Part shown: in pieces, positions 9,007 to 16,847 of the stretch
Position numbering within the stretch: position 1 is the stretch's first letter
Layout: the number at the start of each line of letters is the position of its first letter
Source of the DNA: CAVPTL01 sp963727235
GTDB lineage: Bacteria; Actinomycetota; Thermoleophilia; Gaiellales; JAICJC01
Direction: 5' to 3'
Length of the DNA: 64,000 bases
NCBI GenBank assembly: GCA_963727235.1
Contig: CAVSFZ010000002.1
Location: 22,598 to 86,597 of the forward strand
Notes under the pieces: model-generated
What the model saw: only the letters and a program-made list of their open reading frames with translations
Databases searched by the model: none
Told to the model about the DNA's origin: nothing
Translations under genes and position numbers: made by a program

Positions 9007-10980
9007 TCAAAGGCTCGGCGCCGGGATCGGGTCACGCTCAATGCCCGCGATCCGATACGCATCGAGCTCGTCCAGGGTCTCGTGCTCGAGCAGGGCGCGT
9101 GCCAATGCCTCGAGCTGATCGCGGTGCCGGCTGAGCGTTGCGATGGCTGTGCGGTGAGCCTCCTCGATGATCCGTCGCGCCTCGTCGTCCACCAGCTGGC
9201 GGGTGCGCTCCGAGATGCCGTCGTTGCCACCGGGGAACAGAGTCGGCTCGTCGTTGGGGCCCGGCAGCACCGACACCAGCCCGATCTGCTCGGACATGCC
9301 CCAGCGGCCCACCATCTGGCGGGCGATCCGGGTTGCCTGCTCGAGGTCGGATTCGGCGCCGGTGGTGAGGTCGCCGTAGACGACCTCCTCGGCCGCCCGT
9401 CCACCCAACATGCCGGCCAGGCGGCCGCGCAGGAACTCGTCGGTATACCCGTAGCGGTCGGCGTCGGGGCTCTGAAAGGTCACACCCAGCGCCCGTCCCC
9501 GCGGGATGATCGAGATCTTGCGCACGGGGTCGCCGCCGGGGATCACCATCCCCACCAGCGCGTGGCCGGACTCGTGATAGGCGGTGCGCTCACGATCCTC
9601 GGGCGAGATCATGATGCGCCGCTCGGCGCCCAGCACGATCCGCTCCAGCGAGTCGGTGAAGTCGGCGATCTCCACCGTCTTGTGGCCGCGCCTAGCGGCC
9701 GTCAGCGCGGCCTCGTTACAGAGGTTCTGGAGATCGGCGCCGACCATCCCCGGCGTACTGGAGGCAATCGCGCCGAGGTCGACATCGGGCGCCACCGGCA
9801 CACCCCGGGTGTGCACCTCGAGGATCTTCTCGCGGCCCTGCTGGTCTGGCGGGCTGACCGATACGCGGCGATCGAACCGGCCGGGGCGCAGCAGCGCCGA
9901 GTCGAGCACCTCGGGGCGGTTGGTGGACGCGATCACGATCACGCCCTCGGTTCCGGTGAAGCCGTCCATCTCGGTCAGGATCTGGTTCAAGGTCTGCTCG
10001 CGCTCGTCGTGGCCGCCGAACGACGCGCCTCCGCCGCGCGAGCGGCCGATGGCATCCAGCTCGTCGATGAACACGATCGCCGGAGCCGCCTCCTTGGCCT
10101 GCACGAACAGGTCGCGCACGCGGCTGGCGCCGACACCGACGATCGCCTCGATGAACTCCGAGGCGGAGATCGAGAAGAACGGCACCCCCGCCTCACCGGC
10201 GACCGCCCGGGCCAGCAGCGTCTTGCCGGTGCCCGGCGGCCCCGACAGCAGCACCCCCTTGGGGACGCGCGCGCCCAGCGCGGTGTACTTCTCCGGCGTC
10301 TTGAGGAAGTCGACCACCTCGGCCAGCTCCTCCTCGGCTTCGTCGATGCCGGCCACGTCGGCGAAGGTCACCCGCTTCTCGCCCTCCTGGTAGCGCTTGG
10401 CCCGCGACCGCCCGAAGTTCCCCAGCGCAGACCCCGCGCTGGCGCGGCGGGCGATCAGGATGAACAGCCCGACCAGCAGGATGGTGGGACCGAAGCCCAG
10501 CAGCAGCTGCTCCCAGAACGGCGGCGCCGAATCGGTAGAGTGGGCATTGATGACAACGTGCTCCTTGTCCAGCAGCGCGTTCAATGCGTCGTTGTTGACG
10601 AAGGTGGGTATCTCCGTCTGGAAGCGGGTGGAGGGACTGTCCGAGGTGCCCGCCGGAAGCTTGGTCGAATCCTTGAACGAGCCCTGCACCGTGAGGCCGG
10701 TGGCGTTGATCTCCGAGACGTTGGCGGCCTTCACCTGCTCGATGAAGAAGGTGTATGAGACGGTCGGGCGAGGCGGCGGCTCGTTGAAATGCGAGGACAC
10801 GATCCAGTTGACACCGAGCAGCACTGCCAGCAGTACCCAGAACGCCACGCCGAACGGCAGCCGCCGGCGACCGGACCCGGAGCCGCCGGGCTTGCCGGCC
10901 GCTCCCTCGACCCTCCAGCGCGACGGAGGTTTGCTGTCGGAGCCCGGGCTGCGGGCGGCGCGAGGATTGGAATCCGCCAT
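9007..10980 (-). CDS. ftsH: ATP-dependent zinc metalloprotease FtsH
   Basis: A 657-residue membrane-anchored AAA+ protease that degrades unstable or misassembled membrane and cytosolic proteins. Two transmembrane helices (about 43-62 and 158-178) flank an extracytoplasmic domain. The AAA module has Walker A GPPGTGKT near 246, Walker B IVFIDELDAIG and an SRH with NRPEVLDSALLRPGRFDRR. The zinc site HESGH follows, with the third ligand region downstream in the M41 domain. The N-terminus has an extra basic, Pro/Gly-rich tail of ~40 residues. TACACT lies 7 nt before the ATG, suggesting a near-leaderless message. Confidence 0.97.
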   Translation of the reverse strand: MADSNPRAARSPGSDSKPPSRWRVEGAAGKPGGSGSGRRRLPFGVAFWVLLAVLLGVNWIVSSHFNEPPPRPTVSYTFFIEQVKAANVSEINATGLTVQGSFKDSTKLPAGTSDSPSTRFQTEIPTFVNNDALNALLDKEHVVINAHSTDSAPPFWEQLLLGFGPTILLVGLFILIARRASAGSALGNFGRSRAKRYQEGEKRVTFADVAGIDEAEEELAEVVDFLKTPEKYTALGARVPKGVLLSGPPGTGKTLLARAVAGEAGVPFFSISASEFIEAIVGVGASRVRDLFVQAKEAAPAIVFIDELDAIGRSRGGGASFGGHDEREQTLNQILTEMDGFTGTEGVIVIASTNRPEVLDSALLRPGRFDRRVSVSPPDQQGREKILEVHTRGVPVAPDVDLGAIASSTPGMVGADLQNLCNEAALTAARRGHKTVEIADFTDSLERIVLGAERRIMISPEDRERTAYHESGHALVGMVIPGGDPVRKISIIPRGRALGVTFQSPDADRYGYTDEFLRGRLAGMLGGRAAEEVVYGDLTTGAESDLEQATRIARQMVGRWGMSEQIGLVSVLPGPNDEPTLFPGGNDGISERTRQLVDDEARRIIEEAHRTAIATLSRHRDQLEALARALLEHETLDELDAYRIAGIERDPIPAPSL

Positions 10981-11066
10981 CTTCAGGAGTGTAGTGGCAC
11001 CGGTTTCTTGTGTTTCTGTCCGGAAACGTCTATGAACATCCCACCTGACCCACGAAAGGAGTGCCG

Positions 11067-11537
11067 GTGGCCCGCACTGTAACCCTCTCCGTCAACGGCG
11101 AAGACCGAACTGCCGAGGTCGAGCCGCGTACGTTGCTCGTCCACTTTCTCCGTGAGCAGCTGGCCCTCACCGGCACACACGTCGGCTGCGACACATCCAA
11201 CTGCGGCGCATGCACCGTGTGGCTGAACGGCGATGCCGTTAAGTCATGCACCGTCCTGGCTGTCCAGGCCGAGGGTGCCGAGGTGACCACGATCGAGGGG
11301 ATCGCGCCGAGCGGCGAGATGCACCCGATGCAAGAGGCCTTCCACGAGCAGCATGGGCTGCAGTGCGGCTACTGCACGCCGGGCATGGTGATGTCGGCGA
11401 TCAAGCTCTTGGAGGACAACCCCAACCCCACCGATGACGAGATCCGGGTGGGGCTGGAAGGCAACCTGTGCCGCTGCACCGGATACCAGAACATCGTCGC
11501 GTCAGTGCGCGCCGCGGCCGAGGGGGTGCCGGCATGA
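11067..11537 (+). CDS. coxS: CoxS-like 2Fe-2S small subunit of molybdenum hydroxylase
   Basis: A ~156-residue iron-sulfur subunit of the xanthine dehydrogenase/CO dehydrogenase family. The plant-type 2Fe-2S site is CDTSNCGAC with its fourth Cys in VKSC. The second cluster uses CGYC and CRC in a four-helix C-terminal domain. It passes electrons from the Mo site to FAD. The GTG at 11067 is chosen because a GAAAGGAG ribosome site ends 5 nt before it; the GTG at 11061 would sit on that site. It overlaps coxL by ATGA. The order small-large-medium is that of form II clusters. Confidence 0.93.
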   Translation: MARTVTLSVNGEDRTAEVEPRTLLVHFLREQLALTGTHVGCDTSNCGACTVWLNGDAVKSCTVLAVQAEGAEVTTIEGIAPSGEMHPMQEAFHEQHGLQCGYCTPGMVMSAIKLLEDNPNPTDDEIRVGLEGNLCRCTGYQNIVASVRAAAEGVPA

Positions 11538-13873
11538 GCGCGACTGAATTCAAGGGCGTCGGCGAGTCGGTGCTGCGCAAGGAGGACTCCGAGCTGCTCA
11601 CCGGCGAGGGCCGCTACGTCGACGACATCAAGCTTCCCGGGATGCTGCACATGGCGATCGTGCGCAGCCCCCACGCGCACGCCAAGATCACCTCGATCGA
11701 CGTGTCGGGTGCGCTCGCGGTCGACGGCGTCACCGCGGTCCTGACCGCCGCCGACCTGAGCTTCGCGGCCGGCGTTCCCTGTGCCTCCAATCCCACCGGC
11801 AACGTGCGCCAGCCGGCCCGCCCGCAGCTTGCCACGGATCGCGTGCGACACCTGGGTGAACCGGTTGCGGTGGTGGTGGCGACCGATCGCTACGCCGCCC
11901 GCGACGGCGTCGACGCGGTCGACGTCGAGTACGAGCTGCTGGAGGCCGTGATCGGGGTCGAGAACGCTCGTGCGCCGGGGGCGGTCCGGGTGCACGAGGA
12001 GTACCCGGACAACACCTGCGTCGTGATCGAGAACAAGACCGACGGCGTGGACGAGGCCTTCGCCAAGGCCGACGTGGTGGTCAAGCAGCTGTTCCGAAAC
12101 CAGCGCCTGATTCCGACGGCGATCGAGCCCCGCGGCGTGGTCGCCCACTGGATCCCGTCCAGCGACGACCTGACGGTGTACACCTCCACCCAGATCCCCC
12201 ACTTCGTGCGCACGTTCCTGGCGATCTGCTGCAACGTGTCCGAGGCCAAGGTGCGGGTGGTCGCTCCCGACGTCGGCGGCGGCTTCGGCTCCAAGCTCAA
12301 CTGCTACGCCGAGGAGTTCATCGCCGCGGTGGTCTCGCGCAAGGTCGGCGCTCCGGTGAAGTGGATCGAGGAGCGATCCGAGGCGATGACGGCCACCATC
12401 CACGGCCGGGCGCAGGACGCACACATGGAGATCGCGGCCACCCGCGAGGGCAAGGTGCTCGGCCTGCGCGCCCACTACGTGCAGGACTGCGGGTCGTACC
12501 TGCAGCTGCTGACACCGTCGATCGCGCACCTGACGCTGTTCATGGCGCCTGGTGCGTACGACATCCAGCCGGTCGACATCACCGTCACCGAGGTGTTTAC
12601 CAACACCACTCCGACCGATGCCTATCGCGGCGCCGGCAGGCCCGAAGCGACCCACGCGATCGAGCGGATCATGGACCTGCTCGCGGCCGAGATCGGGATC
12701 AGCCGGGAAGAGGTGCGCCGCCGGAACTTCATCACCGAGTTCCCGTACGCGACAGCGACCGGCCTGATCTACGACTCGGGCGAGTACCCCAAGACGCTCG
12801 ATCGCCTGGAGGAGCTGCGCGGCTCGCAGGAGCAGTTCGAGGGCCGCAAGCAGGAGGCCGCAGCGCGCGGCAAGCTGCTCGGCCGGGGGATCTCCACCTA
12901 CGTGGAGATCTGCGGCCTGGCGCCGTCGGCGGTGACCCACGCGATCGGGCTGACGCCCGGCGGCTGGGAGACCTCGACAGTGCGCGTGCATCCAACCGGC
13001 AAGGTCACGGTGATCACCGGCACCTCGCCGCACGGTCAGGGCCACGCCACCTCGTGGTCACAGATCGTGGAGTCCGAGCTCGGCATCCCCTTCGACGACG
13101 TCGAGGTGATCCACGGCGACACGGCCTTTGCCCCCTACGGGCTCGGCACCTATGGCAGCCGCAGCTTGGCTGTGGGCGGCACGGCGGTGTATCGCGCCGC
13201 CGGTCAGGTGCGGGACAAGGCCAAGGCGGTGGCGGCCCACATGCTGGAGGCCTCACCCGATGACCTCGAGTGGGACGCCGGCACCTTCCGCGTCAAGGGC
13301 AGCCCCGACAAGTCGCTGGGAATCGGCGAGGTCGCCTTCCGCGCATGGCAGGGCTTCGATATGCCCGAAGGCTACGACCCGGGGCTGGACGAGACGGTGT
13401 TTCACGACCCGCCCAACTTCACGTTCCCCTTCGGCGCGCACGGCGCCGAGGTGGAGGTGGACAAGGACACCGGCAAGGTCGAGATCGTGCGGTACATCGC
13501 GGTGGACGACTGTGGCAACGTCGTCAACCCGATGATCGTCGACGGCCAGGTGCACGGCGGGGTTGCCCAGTCGATCGGTCAGGCGCTGTATGAGGGCGCC
13601 GTCTATAGCGACGAGGGCCAGCTCCAGACGGGGACGCTGGTGGACTACATAATCCCCTCGGCGGTCGAGATCCCCGTGATCGAGACGCATCGCACGGTGA
13701 CGCCGTCGCCCGTCAACCCGATGGGCGTGAAGGGCATTGGCGAGGCCGGCACGATCGCGGCCACGGCGGCGCTGGTCAGCGCCGTCTGCGACGCCGTCGG
13801 AGTTCCCGACCTTGATATGCCGCTGCAGCCGGAAACGGTGTGGCGAGCGCTGAGTGAAAGGGGTGGGGTGTGA
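11534..13873 (+). CDS. coxL: Form II CoxL-like molybdopterin-binding large subunit
   Basis: A 779-residue catalytic subunit of an aerobic CO-dehydrogenase/xanthine-dehydrogenase-type enzyme. The active-site loop reads AYRGAGR (about 363-369), the signature of form II CoxL-like proteins; true form I CO dehydrogenases carry AYxCSFR. Moco-binding segments GGGFGSK and VKGIGEAG, including the conserved catalytic glutamate of the family, are intact. Physiological substrate of form II enzymes is unsettled, so CO oxidation should not be assumed. ATG is coupled to coxS and its TGA overlaps the coxM GTG as GTGA. Confidence 0.92.
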   Translation: MSATEFKGVGESVLRKEDSELLTGEGRYVDDIKLPGMLHMAIVRSPHAHAKITSIDVSGALAVDGVTAVLTAADLSFAAGVPCASNPTGNVRQPARPQLATDRVRHLGEPVAVVVATDRYAARDGVDAVDVEYELLEAVIGVENARAPGAVRVHEEYPDNTCVVIENKTDGVDEAFAKADVVVKQLFRNQRLIPTAIEPRGVVAHWIPSSDDLTVYTSTQIPHFVRTFLAICCNVSEAKVRVVAPDVGGGFGSKLNCYAEEFIAAVVSRKVGAPVKWIEERSEAMTATIHGRAQDAHMEIAATREGKVLGLRAHYVQDCGSYLQLLTPSIAHLTLFMAPGAYDIQPVDITVTEVFTNTTPTDAYRGAGRPEATHAIERIMDLLAAEIGISREEVRRRNFITEFPYATATGLIYDSGEYPKTLDRLEELRGSQEQFEGRKQEAAARGKLLGRGISTYVEICGLAPSAVTHAIGLTPGGWETSTVRVHPTGKVTVITGTSPHGQGHATSWSQIVESELGIPFDDVEVIHGDTAFAPYGLGTYGSRSLAVGGTAVYRAAGQVRDKAKAVAAHMLEASPDDLEWDAGTFRVKGSPDKSLGIGEVAFRAWQGFDMPEGYDPGLDETVFHDPPNFTFPFGAHGAEVEVDKDTGKVEIVRYIAVDDCGNVVNPMIVDGQVHGGVAQSIGQALYEGAVYSDEGQLQTGTLVDYIIPSAVEIPVIETHRTVTPSPVNPMGVKGIGEAGTIAATAALVSAVCDAVGVPDLDMPLQPETVWRALSERGGV

Positions 13874-14685
13874 TTACCCAGGCGTTCGAGTATGAGCGGG
13901 CGGAGACCGTCGAGGACGCGATCGGCGCCCTGCAGCGCCACGGTGAGGGCGCCCGGTTGCTGGCGGGCGGTCACTCACTGATCCCGATGATGAAGCTGCG
14001 GCTCGCGGCTCCCGAGGTGCTGGTCGATATCGGCGGGATCTCGAACCTCCAAGGCGTCAGCGAGACGGCCGACGGGATCGCCATCGGGGCGCTCACCCGC
14101 CACAACGAGGTCGCTACGTCGGAGATCGTGCGGCGCGGCTGCCCCGTGCTGGCAGAGGCCGCCGCCGGTATCGGCGACCGCCAGGTGCGCGCGCGCGGCA
14201 CCATCGGCGGGGCGATCGCCCAGGCCGACCCTCACGGCGACCTCCCGGCGGTGCTGCTCGCGCTGGACGGGTCGGTCGAGGTGCAGGGGCCCAACGGCGG
14301 GCGCACGATCGCGGCGGCCGACCTGTTCAAGGGGTTCCTGACCACGGCGCTCGAGCCGGGTGAGATCCTGACGGTGGTACGGGTGCCGACCGGCGTTCGC
14401 GGCGCCTACGTCAAGTTCAACCGACGCGCCCAGGATTGGGCGATCGTCGGTGTGTGCGCGGTGCGGGACGGCGCCTCGGCGCGGATCGCGATCACCGGCG
14501 CCGACCTGCGTCCGGTGCGGGCAACCGCCGCCGAGCAGGCGTTCAACGGCTCCAACGCCGCCGAGGCGGCGGAGCTGGCGGCCGAGGGACTCACCCCGAC
14601 CGGCGACGTCGCCGGGTCGGCCGAGTATCGCCGCCACCTGGTGAAGGTGCTCACAAAGCGCGCCCTGGAGGCGACGGCAAGCTGA
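13870..14685 (+). CDS. coxM: CoxM-like FAD-binding medium subunit
   Basis: A 271-residue FAD subunit of the same enzyme. It shows the two FAD motifs of the family: AGGHSLIPMMKLRL near residue 35 and TIGGAIAQADPHGD near 112. It transfers electrons from the CoxS clusters to a quinone or other acceptor. The GTG start overlaps the coxL stop (GTGA), so the three subunits are translationally coupled. No coxD/E/F accessory genes follow; a palindrome and a convergent MFS gene end the operon. Confidence 0.92.
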   Translation: MITQAFEYERAETVEDAIGALQRHGEGARLLAGGHSLIPMMKLRLAAPEVLVDIGGISNLQGVSETADGIAIGALTRHNEVATSEIVRRGCPVLAEAAAGIGDRQVRARGTIGGAIAQADPHGDLPAVLLALDGSVEVQGPNGGRTIAAADLFKGFLTTALEPGEILTVVRVPTGVRGAYVKFNRRAQDWAIVGVCAVRDGASARIAITGADLRPVRATAAEQAFNGSNAAEAAELAAEGLTPTGDVAGSAEYRRHLVKVLTKRALEATAS

Positions 14686-14700
14686 CCGAGGAGCGACTGC

Positions 14701-14739
14701 CTGGGTGAATAACGGTGCCAGGCACCGTTATTCACCCAG
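14701..14739. repeat. Palindromic intergenic repeat, copy 3 (ACG-arm type)
   Basis: A perfect 39-bp palindrome with 19-bp arms CTGGGTGAATAACGGTGCC around a central A. The AAAA of other copies is replaced by ACG and the opposite arm changes to CGT, keeping full pairing. It lies between the convergent coxM and MFS genes. Confidence 0.92.
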
Positions 14740-14751
14740 AGCGTTTCGCGA

Positions 14752-16167
14752 TCAAGCGGCGGCCTCGACGGCGATCGCGCCCGCGTCGGACGCCTGGCTG
14801 GCGCCTCGGCGTCCGGGGATGAACGCACCGGCGACCGCTCCCAGACCGACCACCGCGGCACCGACCCAGAGGGCGGGGATGATGCCGTCGGTGAACATCT
14901 GAGCCGAGCCGTAGCCGCCCTCGTGCGTAAAGATCGAGGCCAGCACGGCGACGCCGAACACGCCGCCCAGCTCGCGGATGGCGTTGTTGGCACCCGAAGC
15001 CTGCCCGGCGTGGCTGCGGCCGACCGACCCCAGCACCACCGATGCCATCGGCGCGAAGAAGAGCGCCATGCCGACACCGGCGAGCATGAACGGAATCACG
15101 ATCGCGCTGTAGGCCACGGTCGGCTCGAGCACCGCCGCCAGCCACGCCAGGGCGATGGCCTGAAGGGCCAGCCCGGTGGCGACCAGCGGCCGCCCGCCGA
15201 TGCGGTCAGACAGCGCGCCGGCGATCGGCGCCACGATCATCGGCATGCCCGTCCACGGCAGGATGTGCAGCCCGGCGCTGAGCGCCGAGTAGCCCTGCAC
15301 GTTCTGGAGGTACTGGGTCAACAGGAAGATCGACCCGAACATGCCGAAGAACATCATCAGGGAGGATGCGTTGCCCGCGCTGAACGCCCGGCTGCGGAAG
15401 AAGCCCATCGGCAGCATCGGCTCGCGCGCACGCATCTCCCACGCCACGAAGGCAGCGGTGAGGACGAGTCCGGCGGCCAGCGAGACAACGATCTCGGGGC
15501 TTGTCCACCCGGCGCTGTTCCCACGCACCAGCCCGAACACGATCCCGAACATGCCCGCCGTCAGAAGCGCCACACCGCCCAGGTCGAGCGACTTGGCCGG
15601 CCCGTAGCTCTCCCGCAGGAACCGAGCACCCAGCGGCACGGCGATCAGGCCGAAGGGAACGTTGAGCCAGAAGATCCACTGCCACGAGAGGCCTTGCACG
15701 ACCGCTCCGCCGATCACCGGGCCGAGTGCGACGCCCAGGCCGGAGATGCCGCCCCACGCTCCCAGGGCCATGCCCCGGCGCTCGGCCGGCACCGCCGCCG
15801 AGAGCAGCGTCAGTGTCAGCGGTGTCACGATCGCGCCGCCCGCGCCCTGGATCGCGCGTGCGGCGATCAGCGCGTCGATCGACGGTGCCACCGCGGCGGC
15901 CGCCGACGCTGCGGTGAAGATCACCAAGCCGATCAGAAACAGCCGCTTGCGGCCGAACCGATCACCCAGCGCGGCGCCCAGCATCAGCAGCACTGCAAAG
16001 GTCAACGTGTAGGCGTTCACGGTCCACTCGAGCTGCGACACCGAGGCGTGCAGGTCGCGCTGGATGGTCGGCAGCGCCGTGGTCACGACCAGGTTGTCGA
16101 GCGTGGTCATGAACAGCGCGATCGACACGATCACGAATGTCCAGATTGCTTGTGTCTTGGCGGTCAT
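14752..16167 (-). CDS. MFS drug efflux transporter, DHA2 (EmrB/QacA-type) family
   Basis: A 471-residue transporter with about 14 hydrophobic segments. The motif LDNLVVTTALPTIQRDL in helix 1 and GDRFGRKR in the first cytoplasmic loop are typical of proton-driven DHA2 exporters; RAIQGAGGA follows. The start at 16167 is chosen because AGGAGG sits just upstream of that ATG; the longer frame has none. It lies downstream of a TetR gene on the same strand with a candidate operator between them, so it is probably the regulated efflux target. Confidence 0.88.
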   Translation of the reverse strand: MTAKTQAIWTFVIVSIALFMTTLDNLVVTTALPTIQRDLHASVSQLEWTVNAYTLTFAVLLMLGAALGDRFGRKRLFLIGLVIFTAASAAAAVAPSIDALIAARAIQGAGGAIVTPLTLTLLSAAVPAERRGMALGAWGGISGLGVALGPVIGGAVVQGLSWQWIFWLNVPFGLIAVPLGARFLRESYGPAKSLDLGGVALLTAGMFGIVFGLVRGNSAGWTSPEIVVSLAAGLVLTAAFVAWEMRAREPMLPMGFFRSRAFSAGNASSLMMFFGMFGSIFLLTQYLQNVQGYSALSAGLHILPWTGMPMIVAPIAGALSDRIGGRPLVATGLALQAIALAWLAAVLEPTVAYSAIVIPFMLAGVGMALFFAPMASVVLGSVGRSHAGQASGANNAIRELGGVFGVAVLASIFTHEGGYGSAQMFTDGIIPALWVGAAVVGLGAVAGAFIPGRRGASQASDAGAIAVEAAA

Positions 16168-16182
16168 GCTTCCCCTCCTAAG

Positions 16183-16203
16183 AACGTAAGTGGTTACTAA
16201 CTT
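16183..16203 (-). promoter_or_regulatory. Candidate TetR operator upstream of the MFS gene
   Basis: The minus strand reads AAGTTAGTAACCACTTAC followed by GTT. It contains an internal perfect dyad GTTA-g-TAAC and outer AAGT/ACTT. It matches a second site at 16826-16846 at 15 of 21 positions. Both flank the tetR gene. Assignment rests on shared sequence and context only. Confidence 0.5.
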
Positions 16204-16227
16204 CACAGCCCAAAAAAACTCAGCGGC

Positions 16228-16818
16228 TCAGCTCGCCTCGGGAGCGTCGGGTGCACCGAGGCAGTTGGCGACCCACGGCTCGGCAACGCTTGCCAAGTCG
16301 ACCACGGCGGCCACGTTCATCAGCATTCCGGTCGAGAAGAACTTGTGCATCTCGAAATCGTCGGCGCCGGTGACCTCCTCCACCCACCGATACAGCGCGC
16401 CGTAGCGGCGCTGCACCACAACCCGCACCTCGTCGTCGCCGCAGGCGGCGTAGCACTGCATTTGCATCATCAGCACCGTGCGGTCGCGCAGGAGACCGGC
16501 GTAGGCCTCGCCCATCGCCTTCATCAAGTTCTCTGTGGTGGGCTCGGACACGGAGTCGATCGCGGCCTGGAATGCCCCCTGCACCTCGTCGAAGTGATGC
16601 TCGACGACTGCCATGAACAGCGCCTTCTTGGTGCCGAAAAGCCTGAACACGTACGGCTGGGTGATCCCTGCGCGGTTGGCGATGTCCTCCGTGGCGGTGC
16701 CGTGCAGGCCGCGGGCTGCGAACTCGATCGCTGCGGCCTGGATGATCAGCTGGCGGCGCTCGGAAGCCGGCATCCGGCTGGAACGGGCGTCGCGCTTTGT
16801 CTGAATGTCGATCACCAT
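16228..16818 (-). CDS. TetR/AcrR family transcriptional regulator
   Basis: A 196-residue regulator. The N-terminal helix-turn-helix is typical: AAAIEFAARGLHGTATEDIANRAGIT then PYVFRLFGTKKALF. The C-terminal ligand domain is unassigned, with a Met-rich stretch VLMMQMQCYAACGDD. ATG at 16818 is preferred because upstream sequence up to 16848 looks like promoter and operator rather than coding DNA. It is transcribed toward the MFS exporter and divergently from the cNMP/CBS gene. Two matching palindromic sites lie just before it and just after it, so autoregulation plus control of the exporter is likely. Confidence 0.88.
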   Translation of the reverse strand: MVIDIQTKRDARSSRMPASERRQLIIQAAAIEFAARGLHGTATEDIANRAGITQPYVFRLFGTKKALFMAVVEHHFDEVQGAFQAAIDSVSEPTTENLMKAMGEAYAGLLRDRTVLMMQMQCYAACGDDEVRVVVQRRYGALYRWVEEVTGADDFEMHKFFSTGMLMNVAAVVDLASVAEPWVANCLGAPDAPEAS

Positions 16819-16825
16819 GGCGCAT

Positions 16826-16846
16826 AAGTTAGCAGTCACATACTTC
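16826..16846 (+). promoter_or_regulatory. Candidate TetR operator in the tetR / cNMP-CBS divergent region
   Basis: The plus strand reads AAGTTAGCAGTCACATACTT. It shares 15 of 21 positions with the site at 16183-16203. It overlaps the only possible promoter space for both divergent genes (29 bp between the start codons), so the regulator could affect both. Confidence 0.45.
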
Positions 16847-16847
16847 G

